The notes under the pieces are model-generated. The model was not told the DNA's origin, searched no databases, and worked only from the letters and a program-made list of their open reading frames with translations. The position numbers were made by a program, and so were the translations under genes. From positions 1-7,159 of the forward strand of contig JAUVDZ010000061.1 in assembly GCA_030595015.1 (NCBI GenBank): a stretch of DNA of 7,159 nucleotides, given 5' to 3'. Every line of letters begins with the position of its first letter. Position 1 is the stretch's first letter. This document shows, piece after piece, positions 5,457-7,159 of this stretch. Source of the DNA: Candidatus Peregrinibacteria bacterium. GTDB lineage: Bacteria > Patescibacteriota > Gracilibacteria > UBA1369 > PNNO01.

Positions 5457-6359
5457 TTATTTTAAATAATATATTAGTTTATATGTATTAACATCCTCAA
5501 CAAGCCCATTGCTCATATCTGGATCATATAAATAATATTCCCCATTTATATCTGACCATAAAATATCTTCTACAACCACTCTAGCGCTTTCCCCTGAACA
5601 CATTGCTGCATTTACTTCCATTTCAATCGAAAGGCTCTGACCATGCTCGAAAGATATAGGCAAACCAGTGTCACTATAAACAGAAAATTCATTTTTAGTA
5701 AACTTTCCATCTTTATTATGATCGGTTGCTATTTTATATCCACCAAAAGTGTTACCATCTCCCAACATTAAATCAGGCGTAGTGAGAGGGTTTCCAGTGT
5801 TAGGATCACCGAGACAACCTATATAATCCACATGAAACTCATGTAAATGAATATTGTCCGATTGTTTATATTCACTCCCATGTGCATTAACCTTGAAAAG
5901 TACTACTGGTTCATGCGAACCATAATTTGGATCAATATAAGTTCCACCACTACTATACCCAGAGATCATAGGTATGCTGGTAGGCCATTCTTTAGGTTCT
6001 GATATTTCAGGATCAAATATCATAGGACTACCTACTATTTCAAGTTGTGCTAGTTCAAATTCTTCTGTTATTGTTGTATTATACTCATCCTCACCAATCG
6101 GTTCAGCATCAATCAATGTAGGTTCAGGATCTTCTTCAGGAGGATCAGGTAAAGGTGCAGGTAAAGATTCTTCTTCAGTTCTAACTAGATATGGATCTTG
6201 AAGTTCATCACTTGTCAATTCAGTATCGTATCCGTCTGTTGTGATCGCCCCCTTGTATAGACCCCCTTGTGGATTTAAAGCAAATGCTCCGAGCGCAATT
6301 ATTAGTACGCCGGCAATTCCACCTCCAAGAATCAAAAGATTCTTTTTTTGTTTGTTCAT
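5457..6359 (-). CDS. Membrane-anchored extracellular protein with acidic/proline linker and an EF-hand loop
   Basis: A 300-residue protein. The basic start MNKQKK and hydrophobic stretch at about 8-28 (LLILGGGIAGVLIIALGAFA) form a signal anchor or uncleaved signal peptide, so the rest should be outside the membrane. Residues 60-125 are low-complexity, rich in Glu, Asp and Pro, and act as a spacer. Residues about 150-270 look like a beta-rich domain. They contain a textbook 12-residue calcium loop, DHNKDGKFTKNE, at 213-224, and two cysteines (C182, C254) that could form a disulfide. I do not recognise a named family. The strand pattern (VVLFKVNAHGSEYK, later FEHGQSLSIEMEV) resembles beta-sandwich domains of surface proteins in candidate-phylum bacteria; that is an inference. 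It has its own promoter, no Shine-Dalgarno, and a hairpin after its stop. A structural or adhesive surface role is a guess. Confidence 0.85.
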   Translation of the reverse strand: MNKQKKNLLILGGGIAGVLIIALGAFALNPQGGLYKGAITTDGYDTELTSDELQDPYLVRTEEESLPAPLPDPPEEDPEPTLIDAEPIGEDEYNTTITEEFELAQLEIVGSPMIFDPEISEPKEWPTSIPMISGYSSGGTYIDPNYGSHEPVVLFKVNAHGSEYKQSDNIHLHEFHVDYIGCLGDPNTGNPLTTPDLMLGDGNTFGGYKIATDHNKDGKFTKNEFSVYSDTGLPISFEHGQSLSIEMEVNAAMCSGESARVVVEDILWSDINGEYYLYDPDMSNGLVEDVNTYKLIYYLK

Positions 6360-6389
6360 TTTATTTTTGTTTTAAATATTACTGTATAT

Positions 6390-6418
6390 ATTATACTATA
6401 ATGTGTAAGGAAAGGCAA
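6390..6418 (-). promoter_or_regulatory. Promoter of the anchored EF-hand protein gene
   Basis: On the minus strand TTGCCT (6418-6413), a 17-bp spacer and a perfect TATAAT (6395-6390). The predicted start near 6383 leaves a leader of about 24 A/T-rich bases with no Shine-Dalgarno before the ATG at 6359. Confidence 0.7.
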
Positions 6419-6470
6419 GCGCTGGTAATGATATATATACAATATATAGACATTTAGGACTTAGTGCTTT

Positions 6471-6992
6471 TTATGCATCCGGAAGTACGCCTAATGAATC
6501 ATTAAATCGATTAATAAAGTTGAAAAGACCAATGACGCTGGTTATTTCTACTATTTGTTCATCTGAAAAGTTATTTTTCATTTTACCAAAGACTACTTCG
6601 TCAATGTTATAAGCGTGGCAGGTTGAAGCTATTGTATATTTCATGGCAGTTACTTCTTTCTCATTTTCAAGTGTACAAATTTTACTAATTTCTTCCTCTG
6701 ACAGGCCAAAGTTTTTTAATTGAATTTTAGCTACACTTACACAAAATTCGCATTTATTGAGTTCTGATATTTGATACGCAACTTTCCATTTAAGTAGTCT
6801 TTCAACTTTACCTTTACCCATTGTAGCTTGAAATAAACTAAAAAATCCAAGCATGATTTCTTCACGATTGGCCATAACTCTCATCCATTTGGGTACTTTT
6901 CCGGTTGTCTTTTTGATTTGTTCAAATAAATCTTTAGCTTTTCCTTTTACTTCATCATCAGTAACAAGATGTACAAGCGGTTCATTACCCAT
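6471..6992 (-). CDS. Carboxymuconolactone decarboxylase/AhpD-like family protein
   Basis: A 173-residue, all-helical protein of the CMD/AhpD superfamily, whose members are peroxidase-linked or decarboxylase enzymes built around a CxxC pair. The pair is present as C81-E-F-C84 after a hydrophobic helix (KVAYQISELNKCEFC). AhpD-type members have a His four residues after the second Cys and a Glu 12 residues before the first. Here those positions are A88 and W69, so the classic proton relay is missing although the redox pair is kept. The ATG lies inside the end of the upstream Nitro_FeMo-Co gene (ATGGGTAA overlap), so the two are translated from one mRNA. No Shine-Dalgarno is needed or seen. A redox partner role is likely; the substrate is unknown. 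Confidence 0.85.
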   Translation of the reverse strand: MGNEPLVHLVTDDEVKGKAKDLFEQIKKTTGKVPKWMRVMANREEIMLGFFSLFQATMGKGKVERLLKWKVAYQISELNKCEFCVSVAKIQLKNFGLSEEEISKICTLENEKEVTAMKYTIASTCHAYNIDEVVFGKMKNNFSDEQIVEITSVIGLFNFINRFNDSLGVLPDA

Positions 6993-7159
6993 TTTTTGTT
7001 TGGTTAAGAATAGAAGTTAATGCGTCAGATACCTTGCCATCAAATTCATAGTATTTTAATCCTCTTTCTTCAAGAGCGTCGGTCATTTTAGGTCCGAATT
7101 TTTCAGCAATAACAATATTTATTTTTTTGTCTGCGAGCATTTTTGCAACAGAAAACCCT
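6985..7159 (-). CDS. Dinitrogenase iron-molybdenum cofactor biosynthesis (NifX/NafY/Nitro_FeMo-Co) domain protein, C-terminal part
   Basis: The frame is open to the right edge, so only the last 57 residues are visible: GFSVAKMLADKKINIVIAEK, then FGPKMTDALEERGLKYYEF and a short tail ending in NQTKNG. The pattern (alpha helix, VDVVIAG-type strand, FGP turn, ALEEAGI helix, strand with YEF) is the second half of the Nitro_FeMo-Co ribonuclease-H-like fold, usually about 110-125 residues. Members bind or carry metal clusters; many non-nitrogen-fixing bacteria have small stand-alone copies of unknown role. The stop codon overlaps the start of the CMD/AhpD-like gene by 8 bases, showing an operon. Nothing here shows nitrogen fixation. 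Confidence 0.8.
   Translation of the reverse strand, partial: GFSVAKMLADKKINIVIAEKFGPKMTDALEERGLKYYEFDGKVSDALTSILNQTKNG

Noticed and set aside
5974..6201. Plus-strand Ser/Gly-rich open frame of 75 codons
   Set aside because: It is the antisense shadow of the acidic/proline linker of the anchored protein; its low-complexity Ser/Gly content arises from the reverse of Glu/Pro/Asp codons.
6430..6449. AT-only near-palindrome between the CMD and anchored protein genes
   Set aside because: It is simple TA-repeat sequence in an AT-rich gap, easily formed by chance, with no terminator T-tract.
6269..6457. Plus-strand open frame of 62 codons
   Set aside because: It crosses the start and promoter of the minus-strand anchored protein gene and shows no start signal or family pattern.

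Overview
The window is an AT-rich bacterial segment read with the standard genetic code (TGA is used as a stop). Most starts visible here have no Shine-Dalgarno sequence. Promoter-like sequences follow the ordinary sigma-70 pattern (TTGACA/TATAAT type, 17-bp spacers), which argues against Bacteroidetes. The lysine-rich short proteins, the anchored extracellular protein and the lack of Shine-Dalgarno sites would suit a candidate-phylum (CPR-like) or other deep low-GC bacterium. This placement is an inference, and an RND exporter would be an unusual gene for an organism without an outer membrane.

Layout. Positions 1-2551 (+) hold the C-terminal ~850 residues of an RND (HAE1-type) efflux permease, cut by the window edge. 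Positions 2552-4770 look like an accessory island. It has a Fic-domain protein with an N-terminal helix-turn-helix (2809-3729, +). Converging on it is a two-gene minus-strand unit: an AbiEii/DUF6036-like nucleotidyltransferase (3904-4392) whose stop overlaps the start of a 45-residue protein (3770-3907). Two dispersed noncoding repeat families bracket these genes. Repeat B (29 bp) lies on both sides of fic in direct orientation, and repeat A (41 bp) lies outside the whole fic/nucleotidyltransferase block. Downstream is a hairpin-rich 378-bp stretch with no gene.

From 4771 to the right edge everything is on the minus strand: a small four-helix membrane protein (4771-5172) that differs in base composition and is the only gene here with a strong Shine-Dalgarno; a membrane-anchored extracellular protein with an acidic/proline linker and an EF-hand loop (5457-6359); and an operon of a NifX/NafY-type (Nitro_FeMo-Co) protein, partial at the right edge, overlapping a carboxymuconolactone decarboxylase/AhpD-like protein (6471-6992).

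How the genes may work together. The fic gene has a consensus promoter whose predicted transcription start falls on the ATG (leaderless). An 18-bp perfect palindrome sits between its -35 and -10, so the HTH-Fic protein probably represses itself. Fic enzymes and AbiEii-like enzymes both transfer nucleotides to cellular targets, so the island may carry two toxin-antitoxin or defence-like modules. The repeats suggest it was assembled by mobile or recombining DNA, possibly group II intron remnants. The Nitro_FeMo-Co/CMD pair is probably a redox or metal-related operon.
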